Positions 31,956 to 40,364 of a stretch of DNA of 43,873 nucleotides are shown here, piece by piece; positions within the stretch are counted from its first letter, which is position 1; every line of letters begins with the position of its first letter. The notes below the pieces were generated by a model. It saw only the letters and a program-made list of their open reading frames with translations. It made no database searches and was not told where the DNA came from. This stretch comes from an uncultured bacterium (GTDB lineage: Bacteria; Bacillota; Clostridia; Oscillospirales; Acutalibacteraceae), in contig CAKXIK010000023.1 in assembly GCA_934875675.1 (NCBI GenBank), forward strand, positions 1-43,873, given 5' to 3'. The translations under genes were made by a program, and so were the position numbers.

Positions 31956-32546
31956 ATGAGTGAAAAAAACCAAAAAAATAAAGTTATCTTTATCTGCTTC
32001 GTTGGCTTGATGGCGGCACTTTGCATGGTGAGCAACTATCTGCAAATCCGCATCCCGATCGGAGGAGATGCCGGAACAAGAATCCATTTCGGCAACATCT
32101 TCTGTCTGCTTTCGGGCTATCTGCTCGGCGGAATTGGCGGCGGACTTGCCGCCGGAATCGGTGCATCCGTATTTGATCTGACAGATCCTATCTATGCACC
32201 CGAATTTTACATCACCTTTCTCTTTAAATTCCTGATGGCATTTATCTGCGGAATGATTGCTTATTCGGGTAAAAAGCAGGGCAAAAACTTTGGCCGCAAT
32301 GTTGTGGCAGGAATTGTCGGTCAGCTCACTTACATTGTGCTCTATCTTTCGAAGACATTTGTAGTAAAGTACTGGATTGAGAAAAACGAGATTGCCACCG
32401 TGTGGACCATGCTTATTCCCAAGGCTGCAACCTCGCTGACCAATGGGGCTATAGCTGTTATTATTGCGGTTCCGCTTGCATTTGCGCTGCGCAAGGCACT
32501 GGATGCCGCACATTTGGAGCAGTATCTTTCCTTTCGGGATGAATAA
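31956..32546 (+). CDS. ECF transporter S-component
   Basis: About 196 residues with six hydrophobic segments. The N-terminal IFICFVGLMAALCMVSNYLQIRIP and the GNIFCLLSGYLLGGIGGGLAAGIGASVFDL loop are typical of substrate-binding S-components of energy-coupling-factor vitamin transporters, which share an EcfAAT module encoded elsewhere. Divergent pairing with a MocR regulator suggests a vitamin B6 vitamer (PdxU-like), but sequence alone does not fix the substrate. The ATG at 31956 follows GGAAGGGAG; upstream in-frame codons lack a ribosome site. Confidence 0.82.
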   Translation: MSEKNQKNKVIFICFVGLMAALCMVSNYLQIRIPIGGDAGTRIHFGNIFCLLSGYLLGGIGGGLAAGIGASVFDLTDPIYAPEFYITFLFKFLMAFICGMIAYSGKKQGKNFGRNVVAGIVGQLTYIVLYLSKTFVVKYWIEKNEIATVWTMLIPKAATSLTNGAIAVIIAVPLAFALRKALDAAHLEQYLSFRDE

Positions 32547-32577
32547 TTAACAGCCGGAATTGACGGCAAAAAGCAAA

Positions 32578-32622
32578 AGGAACAGAATACCCGGATCGGG
32601 TGAAATCTGTTCCTTCTTTTTT
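32578..32622. terminator. Bidirectional terminator between the ECF gene and the phosphoesterase
   Basis: Stem AAGGAACAGA (32578-32587) with TCTGTTCCTT, an inner CCCG/CGGG pair, and T/A runs on both sides. Confidence 0.8.
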
Positions 32623-32624
32623 GC

Positions 32625-33299
32625 TTATTCTTGTCCGAATGCCGGAACCACATCATCAAATACCGCATGGTAACGGGTAGAAATTCGCTTGTTCTGGTGG
32701 ATGCTGCCGAAATACCAACAGGAAAATTCCACATGGCGCGCGGTTTCGTCAAAAAAGGCCTCTAGGGTGCTGACAGAATCCACCCGGTTGTTGTGAAGCC
32801 CTTTGGCGGCAACCGGTGCCTCGTGGGTGATAATGTAATCTACTTTACGATTGGCGCGATTCAGGTTTGCCACCGCATTTTTCATTTCGGCTCCGGTAGG
32901 CATTTCATCGTCCCAAAAGCAATCCTGCTCACGACGAAACTCCTTTTCACTGCTTTCTCCGCCGCCGAATGCAAAAATCCGCTTGCCATCCAGCTCATAA
33001 ATTTCTCCGCGCAGCAGATGATAAAGGTTTCCTCCCAGCGACTGGACTTTTCCGCCAAAAGCCTCGCAAATGGGATATTCGCGCAACAAATCATAATTTT
33101 CGTGCTTGCCATCCAGAAAAAGGATTGTATATTTTCGCTTTTGAAGCCATTTAAGCGTTTTCTTTTCTTTTGCGCTGCCATCCCAAACAAAGCCAAAATC
33201 TCCGCAGATAATCAGGAAATCGCCCTGACGAAGCTTGCGGATTTCTTTTTGCTGAAAACGGTTTAAATCGCCGTGTGTGTCCCCAGTGATCCAGATCAT
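32625..33299 (-). CDS. Calcineurin-like metallophosphoesterase
   Basis: 224 residues: ITGDTHGD, IICGDFGFVWD and ITHEAP carry most metal ligands of the two-metal phosphoesterases. Two motifs differ from consensus: GNHE is GKHEN, and the final GH-x-H is FGSIHQ. These changes recur in a clostridial subgroup and the ligands His in KHE and IHQ remain, so activity is likely. It is cytosolic with unknown substrate. AAAGG precedes ATG. Confidence 0.85.
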   Translation of the reverse strand: MIWITGDTHGDLNRFQQKEIRKLRQGDFLIICGDFGFVWDGSAKEKKTLKWLQKRKYTILFLDGKHENYDLLREYPICEAFGGKVQSLGGNLYHLLRGEIYELDGKRIFAFGGGESSEKEFRREQDCFWDDEMPTGAEMKNAVANLNRANRKVDYIITHEAPVAAKGLHNNRVDSVSTLEAFFDETARHVEFSCWYFGSIHQNKRISTRYHAVFDDVVPAFGQE

Positions 33300-33366
33300 T
33301 GCTGAAAACCTCGCCTTTCCGGTATTCAGGAAGAAGAATTTTCATCCTGAAATTTTGCGTTCGCTC

Positions 33367-33395
33367 TTTTACTTTTTGCAGTAAGATGTTATACT
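33367..33395 (+). promoter_or_regulatory. Promoter of the D,D-carboxypeptidase gene
   Basis: TTTTAC (33367-33372), 17-bp spacer, TATACT (33390-33395) preceded by TGT, an extended -10. Confidence 0.55.
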
Positions 33396-33429
33396 GTAAC
33401 CATCATACCACATCGGAGGAGAAAGTTCC

Positions 33430-34875
33430 ATGAAAAAAACAGCAAATTTTTTACTGGTCCTTGTTTTATTAATAACGGTGATCCTTTCTCCTTTATCAGC
33501 ATCGGCGGCAGATTTTACGGACGATTTTTTGCAAAAAGCGCAATCGGCGGGTTCTGCTGCAGGCTCTGAGCTGAACTCAAAAGCCGCGGTGCTTGTTAAT
33601 CTGGACACCGGAGAGACCGTTTTTTCTCACAATGCCGACGACCCGATGGAACCGGCGTCAGTAACAAAAATCATGGTGGCACTGCTCCTGCTGGAGAATG
33701 TACCCAACCTTGGTACACAAATTACGGCACCGTCTTATGCGCTGGATTTGCTCGGCGGTACCAATTCCTCGCTGGCAGGGGTGTTGAAGGGTGAAACACT
33801 CACAGCTGAACAGCTGCTTTACTGCCTGATGGTTCCGTCCGGCAACGACGCTGCGATGGTGATTGCCGATTATTTGGGCGGAGGCGTGCAGGGAGAAGCA
33901 ATTCCAAAGTTTGTCGAGATGATGAACCAGCGTGCACAAGAGATTGGCTGCACGAACACGCATTTTGTCAATCCGCACGGACTGCATGATCCGCAGCATT
34001 ACACCACTGCAAATGATATGGCCAAAATCGTGCAATATATTCTTTCTTCGGAATATGCTGATTTGTTTATGAAGGTGTGCAAAACTACACGCTATACGGT
34101 TCCGGTGGATAATGTGCGCACCACCCCGGTCACGCTTTCCACAACCAATTACATGCAGGACAGCGTCAGCGGCGGAAGCTATTATTACAAATATGTGGAG
34201 GGAATCAAGACCGGAAGCACCGGGGAAGCTGGCTATTGCTTGGTGACCACCGCATACAATGCCTCGCAGAAGGCTCGCTATCTTTGCGTTTCGTTTGGTG
34301 CTCCGCTGAAGGACAGCGAAGGCAAAAAAGCACGCAACGGTGCAATGCTGGATGCCAAATCGCTTTACAGTTGGGCATTTTCCACTTTAAGCTATAAAAC
34401 ACTTGTAACCGCCGCCACTGCGGTGAAACAGATTGATTTGGAGTTTGCATGGAATAAAGACAAGCTGCTTCTGGTGCCGGAAAAAGATTTTTCCACCATG
34501 GTCCCAACGGAAATCAGTGCAGCAAGTGTGCTGATTACTCCCAATGACGATGTGCCCACAACGGTTGAGGCTCCCGTTAAAAAGGGTGATGTGCTCGGTA
34601 CGGCAACGGTTTCCTATGGTTACGGTGAAAACAAAATTGTGCTTGGAACCGTGAATCTGGTTTCCGACGAAACCGTGGAAAGCTCCAAATTGCTCGTGGT
34701 GCTGGCGCGGGTAAAAACAGTTCTCAGTTCAAAATGGATTAAGATCGGTGCAGTTTTGCTTGGTGTGTTGATTGTGTTTTACATCATCGTATCCATTGCT
34801 TATAATATTAAAAAGAAAAAACTTAAGAGCAAAAACGGCGGCTCCAATCAAAAAAATTATAAAAATTACCGTTGA
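33430..34875 (+). CDS. Serine-type D-Ala-D-Ala carboxypeptidase (PBP5/DacF-like)
   Basis: 481 residues. A cleavable signal peptide spans 1-27 (ending SASAA). The penicillin-binding active site has all three motifs: Ser77-x-x-Lys80 in ASVTK, SGN at 137-139, and KTG at 260-262. A C-terminal beta domain and a transmembrane helix (about 440-460, IGAVLLGVLIVFYIIVSIAY) with a Lys-rich cytosolic tail replace the amphipathic anchor of E. coli PBP5. It trims the terminal D-Ala of peptidoglycan stem peptides outside the membrane. GGAGG precedes ATG; the gene stands alone before the shape cluster. Confidence 0.94.
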   Translation: MKKTANFLLVLVLLITVILSPLSASAADFTDDFLQKAQSAGSAAGSELNSKAAVLVNLDTGETVFSHNADDPMEPASVTKIMVALLLLENVPNLGTQITAPSYALDLLGGTNSSLAGVLKGETLTAEQLLYCLMVPSGNDAAMVIADYLGGGVQGEAIPKFVEMMNQRAQEIGCTNTHFVNPHGLHDPQHYTTANDMAKIVQYILSSEYADLFMKVCKTTRYTVPVDNVRTTPVTLSTTNYMQDSVSGGSYYYKYVEGIKTGSTGEAGYCLVTTAYNASQKARYLCVSFGAPLKDSEGKKARNGAMLDAKSLYSWAFSTLSYKTLVTAATAVKQIDLEFAWNKDKLLLVPEKDFSTMVPTEISAASVLITPNDDVPTTVEAPVKKGDVLGTATVSYGYGENKIVLGTVNLVSDETVESSKLLVVLARVKTVLSSKWIKIGAVLLGVLIVFYIIVSIAYNIKKKKLKSKNGGSNQKNYKNYR

Positions 34876-34928
34876 TTTTTTGCGTCACCTCATGAATAGC
34901 ATCCTCTATTTTGTGCATTCTACTTCTG

Positions 34929-35018
34929 TACGAATTTCAAATTGACGCAGCAGCACTTAGAAAAAACGTTACATTCGTTTTTTCAGGAATTTTGTTTTGC
35001 GTTGATCAGAAATTCGTA
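34929..35018 (+). repeat. Hairpin-forming intergenic repeat, copy D
   Basis: A 90-nt element with a perfect 10-bp terminal stem (TACGAATTTC with GAAATTCGTA) and an inner perfect 9-bp hairpin GAAAAAACG/CGTTTTTTC. It shares layout and several blocks with copies A and B; compared with A, the stem shows a paired T-to-G/A-to-C change. It ends 71 nt before the DUF1540 start codon. Confidence 0.55.
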
Positions 35019-35088
35019 TGCTGCACCATACAGCAAACGGTTGGTGAGCACAAAAACATGCTTATTCATGAAAGGAGCTGTCTTTAAC

Positions 35089-35259
35089 ATGGGATGTAAC
35101 TGCCAAGCGAACCACAGCATTAAATGCACCGTCGAACAGTGCAAAAATCATTGCGCTTCTGAGGATTACTGCAGTCTGAGCTGCATCACCGTCGGCACAC
35201 ATGAAGCAAACCCGACGATGGATCAGTGCACCGATTGCCAGTCTTTTGTGGCGAAATAA
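35089..35259 (+). CDS. DUF1540 domain small Cys-rich protein
   Basis: 56 residues, with the DUF1540 pattern I-x-C-x-V-x2-C-x2-[HN]-C followed by C-x-L-x2-I-x-VG and a final C-x2-C-x-SF (KCTVEQCKNHCASEDYCSLSCITVGTHEA; CTDCQSF). Eight or more cysteines suggest metal binding or disulfides. The family is widespread in Clostridia and often linked to sporulation, but has no proven function. The ATG at 35089 is 11 nt after AAAGGAG; the frame is open further upstream into a repeat but without a ribosome site. Confidence 0.88.
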   Translation: MGCNCQANHSIKCTVEQCKNHCASEDYCSLSCITVGTHEANPTMDQCTDCQSFVAK

Positions 35260-35278
35260 TTAAAATAACCTGTTTTTC

Positions 35279-35333
35279 AAGAAAAGTTCGCTTCGGTTTC
35301 ATTCCCGGAGCGGACTTTTCTTAATTTTTTTTC
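35279..35333 (+). terminator. Rho-independent terminator of the DUF1540 gene
   Basis: Stem AAGAAAAGT-t-CGCT-CGG (35279-35296) with its complement at 35305-35322, then a T-rich tail. Confidence 0.85.
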
Positions 35334-35351
35334 CGAATGACAATTTAGTTA

Positions 35352-35380
35352 TTGAGAAATGATGTGTTTGCGGTTATAAT
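35352..35380 (+). promoter_or_regulatory. Promoter of mreB
   Basis: TTGAGA (35352-35357), 17-bp spacer, TATAAT (35375-35380), about 90 nt before mreB. Confidence 0.75.
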
Positions 35381-35472
35381 AAAGAAATGGCAGTTTGTAA
35401 GATTGTGCATCCCGCCCCGGCGGAGATGCTGGAAAGGCGTTATCCGCCGATATTGGAAAGGAGTCAAAAAGG

Positions 35473-36477
35473 ATGTTCACGAAAGAGATCGGAATAGACC
35501 TCGGCACCGCAAACACACTCGTTTATATGAAAGGAAAAGGAATTGTCATCCGCGAACCATCGGTTGTTGCGGTAGACGTTCGTACCGATAATGTTCTTGC
35601 TGTGGGTGCGCAGGCCAAGGAAATGATCGGCCGTACCCCGGGTTCCATCGTTGCAGTCCGCCCGCTGAAGGACGGCGTTATTGCGGATTTTGACATTACC
35701 GCAACGATGCTCAAGCATTTCATTACCAAGGCAGTCAAGAGCGGTCCGTTTCACCGTGCGAAGGTTGTCATCTGCATTCCCTCTGGTGTTACCGAGGTGG
35801 AACGCCGTGCCGTGCGTGATGCCGCAACAAAAGCAGGTGCAGTGGAGGTTGACCTGATTGAAGAGCCGATGGCCGCTGCAATTGGTGCAGGACTTCCCGT
35901 GGACGAACCGACCGGCAGCATGGTTGTCGATATCGGCGGAGGAACCTCCGAAGTTGCCGTCATTTCGCTCGGCGACATTGTTACTGCGGTTTCCGCGCGT
36001 GTTGCGGGCGATAAGTTTGACGAGTCCATTATTTCTTATGTGAAAAAGAAATTCAACCTTCTGATCGGTGAACGCACCGCAGAAGATATTAAGGTGCGGA
36101 TTGGCTCTGCAATGCCGTATGAAGAAGAAGGCACGTTTGAAATCAAGGGCCGCAACCTGGTGGACGGATTGCCTAAGAACGTTGTTCTTTCCGCGGCAGA
36201 AGTGCGCGAAGCACTTTCAGATCCGCTGCAGACCATTGTGGAAGTCGTCAAGAGCACGCTGGAAAAAACTCCGCCGGAGCTCTCTGCTGATATTATTGAT
36301 CACGGAATTATGCTGACAGGCGGCGGTGCGCTGTTGCGCGGCCTTGATACGCTCATTTCCCAAGAAACCGGTATGCCGGTGCATGTGGCAGAACGCCCGC
36401 TCGATTGCGTTGCAGACGGAACCGGCAAGCGTCTGGACATCAGCCTGCCCAGCTCTTATTACAAAGCACGCCGCTGA
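35473..36477 (+). CDS. mreB: Rod shape-determining protein MreB
   Basis: 334 residues of the bacterial actin family: phosphate-1 loop EIGIDLGTANTLVY, VCIPSGVTEVERRAV, phosphate-2 VVDIGGGTSEVAVISLG, and adenosine motif LTGGGALLRGLD. It polymerises under the membrane and directs the elongasome. It heads a shape operon followed by mreC, mreD and PBP2. GGAAAGGAG precedes ATG. Confidence 0.97.
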   Translation: MFTKEIGIDLGTANTLVYMKGKGIVIREPSVVAVDVRTDNVLAVGAQAKEMIGRTPGSIVAVRPLKDGVIADFDITATMLKHFITKAVKSGPFHRAKVVICIPSGVTEVERRAVRDAATKAGAVEVDLIEEPMAAAIGAGLPVDEPTGSMVVDIGGGTSEVAVISLGDIVTAVSARVAGDKFDESIISYVKKKFNLLIGERTAEDIKVRIGSAMPYEEEGTFEIKGRNLVDGLPKNVVLSAAEVREALSDPLQTIVEVVKSTLEKTPPELSADIIDHGIMLTGGGALLRGLDTLISQETGMPVHVAERPLDCVADGTGKRLDISLPSSYYKARR

Positions 36478-36504
36478 GCCGCGGTTTGACCGATTGAAAT
36501 AATA

Positions 36505-36553
36505 GGCTTTTACCGGTCTGGTTTTTTCGGAAAATTTCCGGGTAAGCCAGACC
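36505..36553 (+). promoter_or_regulatory. Hairpin in the mreB-mreC gap
   Basis: GGTCTGG (from about 36515) pairs with CCAGACC (ending about 36553), with an inner CGGAAA/TTTCCG. The T run is weak (TGATTTTGTTT), so it may be partial termination or an RNA-processing hairpin that sets mreB above mreC. Confidence 0.4.
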
Positions 36554-36653
36554 TGATTTTGTTTATAACCATTCGGAATCGCTGCAATCAAAAGGATTCG
36601 GATCGATAAACAGAACGGCCGTATCATTTAAAAACCGGGAAAGGAGCAGGCGT

Positions 36654-37526
36654 ATGAAGGATTTTTTTCGCACCCGTGGATTTAAGATGCTCACTGTAGC
36701 TGTCATTGTGCTGCTCGGTGCAATTGGTTATACTGCAAGCATTGGCGGCTTTTCCTCGATTACTTCTTCAATTATCGGGTTATTTTCAACGCCGATGCAG
36801 GATCTTGCAGGAGAAGGCGGGGACAAGGTTCAAGATGTTATTGACCAAAATGACCCCAGGACACTGCAGGAACTCCGGGATCAGATTGCAGAACTGGAAA
36901 AACAGGTTGCAGAAAAAAACACACAGCTGGTTGATTATTATTCGATCAAAAAAGAAAACGAACAGCTGAAAAAATATCTTGACCTTAAAGATTTGAATCC
37001 GGATTGGGAGTTCGTTTCGGCTTCGGTGGTGGGGCGCGATCCCAACGAAGAATTCTATGGATTTACAATCAACAAAGGCACGCTTGCCGGTGTGCAGGCG
37101 GGAGATCCGGTCATTACCGAAAGCGGACTGGTGGGCCGTGTAATCAAGGTGGGAGCCACCTATGCCAAGGTTGCTACAATCTTCAGTCCAGAGGTCCGTG
37201 TGGCTGCAATCAGTGCACAGACAGGAGATACGGGAATTCTGGTGGGAGATAAGAAAATGGCAGACCAGAACCTGGTACAGTTGACTGCGCTTGACCCGAA
37301 AGCTACCGTGCAGCAGGGCGAATTGATTGTTACGTCCGGCATGGGCGGCGTTTTCCCTGCCAATATTGTGATTGGCACCGTGCAGAGTGTTGCCACCGGA
37401 ACGCTGGATATTTCGCTGACGGCAGTGCTGGATCCGGCATCTGAAATTCAGTCTGTGAAGGACGTTTTTGTGATTACGTCCTTTTTGGGACAAGGCGAAA
37501 CCATGGATTCGCTCAATGATGACTAA
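36654..37526 (+). CDS. mreC: Rod shape-determining protein MreC
   Basis: 290 residues: one N-terminal transmembrane helix (about 11-30), a coiled coil (about 68-108, LQELRDQIAELEKQVAEKN) and the two beta-barrel halves of MreC (VVGRDPNEEFYGFTINKG; GLVGRVIKVG; GELIVTSGMGGVFPANIVIGTV). It bridges MreB and PBP2 on the outer face of the membrane. GGAGCAGG precedes ATG. Confidence 0.94.
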   Translation: MKDFFRTRGFKMLTVAVIVLLGAIGYTASIGGFSSITSSIIGLFSTPMQDLAGEGGDKVQDVIDQNDPRTLQELRDQIAELEKQVAEKNTQLVDYYSIKKENEQLKKYLDLKDLNPDWEFVSASVVGRDPNEEFYGFTINKGTLAGVQAGDPVITESGLVGRVIKVGATYAKVATIFSPEVRVAAISAQTGDTGILVGDKKMADQNLVQLTALDPKATVQQGELIVTSGMGGVFPANIVIGTVQSVATGTLDISLTAVLDPASEIQSVKDVFVITSFLGQGETMDSLNDD

Positions 37527-37571
37527 ACAAATTGTGCAGTCCCATCCGGACTGAAAAAGGAGGGGGAGCGG

Positions 37572-38081
37572 TTGCCGACCAGGCGAATTTTCCGATGGAT
37601 ATTGTATTTTTTGGAGCTGGTGGTATTCTATGTGCTCCAGACAACGCCGGGCATTATTCCGGCGGTTTATGGCGCGCGCCCCGTTCTGCTGATTCCCATT
37701 GCGTTGACGATTGCCATGTTTGAAGGCGATGTGGGGGGAATGGTGGTTGGAATTGCAGCAGGATTGCTGATTGATATGGGCGGTTCCGATTTGCTTGGAT
37801 TTCATGCTATTTTGTTAGCAGTTCTATGCTTTGTAATCGGCTCGATGACGATGCAGATTTTCCGTACCAATCTTTTGGTGGCGCTGCTTTCCTCATTGGT
37901 GGCAGTTCCGCTTGTGATTGTGCTGCAGTGGGTGTTTTTTTACATTGTGCCGGGATACGGCGATGTGCAGTATGTGTTTATGACAAGCATTCTGCCGAAA
38001 ATGATCTATACGTTTGCCGTAACACCATTGTTTTATTTGTTCAACCGAGTGATTGCACTGCGGCTTAGTGATGCTGCGTAA
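37572..38081 (+). CDS. mreD: Rod shape-determining protein MreD
   Basis: 169 residues with five or six hydrophobic helices and the MreD-like motif GARPVLLIPIALTIAMFEGDVGGMVVGIAAGLLIDM. The start is TTG, supported by AAAGGAGGGGG 6-9 nt upstream and by lack of an alternative ATG. It is the membrane partner of MreC. The gap to mreC is 45 nt. Confidence 0.9.
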   Translation: MPTRRIFRWILYFLELVVFYVLQTTPGIIPAVYGARPVLLIPIALTIAMFEGDVGGMVVGIAAGLLIDMGGSDLLGFHAILLAVLCFVIGSMTMQIFRTNLLVALLSSLVAVPLVIVLQWVFFYIVPGYGDVQYVFMTSILPKMIYTFAVTPLFYLFNRVIALRLSDAA

Positions 38082-38116
38082 ATCGATTGTGCCGTTATCG
38101 GCTGGGGGATCCTGAA

Positions 38117-40162
38117 ATGAAAAAACGATTCAAATTTCCGCGGACTGTCGTGATGATGGCATTGACGTTGACAATTTTTGTTGCGTATGCAGGGGAACTG
38201 TTTAATCTGCAAATTGTGAATGGTGAATATTATCGCGATTATGCCGAAAAAACGGGTACCCGTACGGTTGCCATTCAGGCAGCGCGCGGCGAGATTCTGG
38301 ACAGAAACGGCGTTGAACTTGCTGTCAATGAGCTTGGCCGCAACATTGTGTTCGACAAGGCGTCGATGCGCGATGGAAACGAAAATGAGATTATTGTCAA
38401 GCTGTGCCGACTTCTGGAAACGAACGGCGAAACGTGGACGGACAATTTGCCGATTGTGGTGGATGAAAACGGACAATATCAGTTTGAAGAGGGCAAGGAT
38501 GCTGAAATCGCTTCCATTATCAAGGAGTGCCGTCTGCAGCAGTACGCTACGGCGAAAAACTGCATGGATGCGCTCATTGAAAAATATGAATGTCAGAATT
38601 ACGAGCCGCAGGATGCGCGCATGATTGTGAGTGTGCGGAACGAAATGCGCCGCAAGAATTATTCCTTTGCTTATCCATATACATTTGCGCAGGATATTTC
38701 GGACAAAACGGTTGCGGTCATTATGGAAAACCGTGATGCCTTCGGTGGGGTTTCAGTGCAGAACAACACCGTGCGCAATTATGTTTCCGGAGAACTCGCG
38801 CCCCATGTGATTGGCCGCGTGGGTGCCATTACGGAAGATCAGTATAAAGCGAATAAGGAAAACGGCTATAAGCTGACCGATCAATTCGGACAGTTTGGTG
38901 TGGAAAACTCCATGGAAACGTATCTTCACGGAACAGATGGTATCCGTACAATTGAGATTGACAAAAACGGCAATGCCATTGCGGTGGAGGATACCTCGCT
39001 CCCCCAAAACGGCAATACCGTTTACCTTACCATTGATTCCGATCTGCAAAAGGTTGCACAGGAAGCGTTGAAGACCAATGTGGAAACGGTGCTTGCCAAT
39101 GCATCCAGTGATCCCAAATATAATTTGGGAGATTGCAGCGGCGGCGCTGCCGTGGTGATGAATGTGAATACCGGAGAAATTCTTGCGATGGCAACGTATC
39201 CGTCCTATGATCTTTCCACCTATGTGGAGGATCTTTCGCAGTTGGCTTCCGATGCAGTTGGAACACCGCTGGTCAACCGCTGCACCACGGGTGTTTACCC
39301 CCCCGGCTCGGTAATGAAACCGGTGGTGGCGCTGGCAGGTCTTCAAGAGGGAAAGATTACGGCAAATGAAACGATCACATGTAATCATATCTACTCTCGT
39401 TTTCTGCCGTGGAAATTCCAGTGCCTGGGTTGGCACGGTGCAACCAATGTGCGTTATGGATTGCAGGTTTCCTGTAATATCTTCTTTTATGAAACCGGTT
39501 TCCGTGTTGGAATCGATAAGATGAATCAATATCAGACAGCTTGCGGTCTGGGAGAGAAAACCGGGATTGAGTTGCCGGAAGCCACCGGTGTTCTTGCAGG
39601 AAGAAAAGAACGCGAGGCCGCGGGCGGAACCTGGGAATCGGGCGATACCATTCAGGCTGCAATCGGTCAATCCGACAATTTGTTTACACCAATTCAAATT
39701 GCAAGCTATATTTCCACCGTTGCCAATGGAGGAACACGTTATCAGGCGCATGTGGTGAAAAAGGTGACGGATTATACACGAAACAGCGTTGTGGTTAACG
39801 ATGTAGCAGAAGATCCCGATGTATTGGGAACATTGGATGTGAGCGAGGCGAACCTTGCGGTTGTGCAGCAAGGTATGCGTCAGGCAATTATCGGCGGTTC
39901 GGTCAGTTCGACGCTTGGAAATTACCCGATTGCTTTGGCAGGTAAAACAGGTACGGCAACCACACAAACCGGATCTGCTCACGGTGTATTTGCCTGCTAT
40001 GCGCCTTATGAGGATCCTCAAATTGCTATCGTGGTGGTTTTGGAGCATGGTGCGCACGGTTACTCGGGTGCATCCACCGCAAAAGCAATTCTGGATCAGT
40101 ACTTTGGAATCAACACCCAACCGGTGGAAGACACCCCTCAAGGGGATGCGGCGGCAGATTAA
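38117..40162 (+). CDS. mrdA: Penicillin-binding protein 2 (elongasome transpeptidase)
   Basis: About 681 residues from ATG 38117 (GGGGGA upstream; the frame is open to a TTG at 38087). One N-terminal transmembrane helix is followed by the pedestal (AARGEILDRNGVELAVN) and the transpeptidase domain with PPGSVMK (Ser398, Lys401), SCN (452-454) and AGKTGTA (Lys610). As the class B enzyme of the elongasome it cross-links lateral wall peptidoglycan, usually with RodA, which is not in this window. It is the fourth gene of the mre operon. Confidence 0.93.
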   Translation: MKKRFKFPRTVVMMALTLTIFVAYAGELFNLQIVNGEYYRDYAEKTGTRTVAIQAARGEILDRNGVELAVNELGRNIVFDKASMRDGNENEIIVKLCRLLETNGETWTDNLPIVVDENGQYQFEEGKDAEIASIIKECRLQQYATAKNCMDALIEKYECQNYEPQDARMIVSVRNEMRRKNYSFAYPYTFAQDISDKTVAVIMENRDAFGGVSVQNNTVRNYVSGELAPHVIGRVGAITEDQYKANKENGYKLTDQFGQFGVENSMETYLHGTDGIRTIEIDKNGNAIAVEDTSLPQNGNTVYLTIDSDLQKVAQEALKTNVETVLANASSDPKYNLGDCSGGAAVVMNVNTGEILAMATYPSYDLSTYVEDLSQLASDAVGTPLVNRCTTGVYPPGSVMKPVVALAGLQEGKITANETITCNHIYSRFLPWKFQCLGWHGATNVRYGLQVSCNIFFYETGFRVGIDKMNQYQTACGLGEKTGIELPEATGVLAGRKEREAAGGTWESGDTIQAAIGQSDNLFTPIQIASYISTVANGGTRYQAHVVKKVTDYTRNSVVVNDVAEDPDVLGTLDVSEANLAVVQQGMRQAIIGGSVSSTLGNYPIALAGKTGTATTQTGSAHGVFACYAPYEDPQIAIVVVLEHGAHGYSGASTAKAILDQYFGINTQPVEDTPQGDAAAD

Positions 40163-40228
40163 TTCAATTTTTTGCATAATTCACAAGAATTAAACCATGC
40201 TTTTGTTGGTGTTTTATTGGAAAATCTT

Positions 40229-40257
40229 TTGACGAATTTTCTTTTTTATGATAACAT
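40229..40257 (+). promoter_or_regulatory. Promoter of minD-mgsA
   Basis: TTGACG (40229-40234), 17-bp spacer, TAACAT (40252-40257) preceded by TGA (extended -10). Short palindromes follow in the leader (TGCAATATTGCA at 40317-40328). Confidence 0.55.
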
Positions 40258-40364
40258 TATAAACAGGAATTCCAGCGGCATTTTGCCGTTGCGTGACCAC
40301 ATCCGTCATTTGATGATGCAATATTGCACGGATAACGGTTGATGACAATCGGGAGGTTGTTTGC

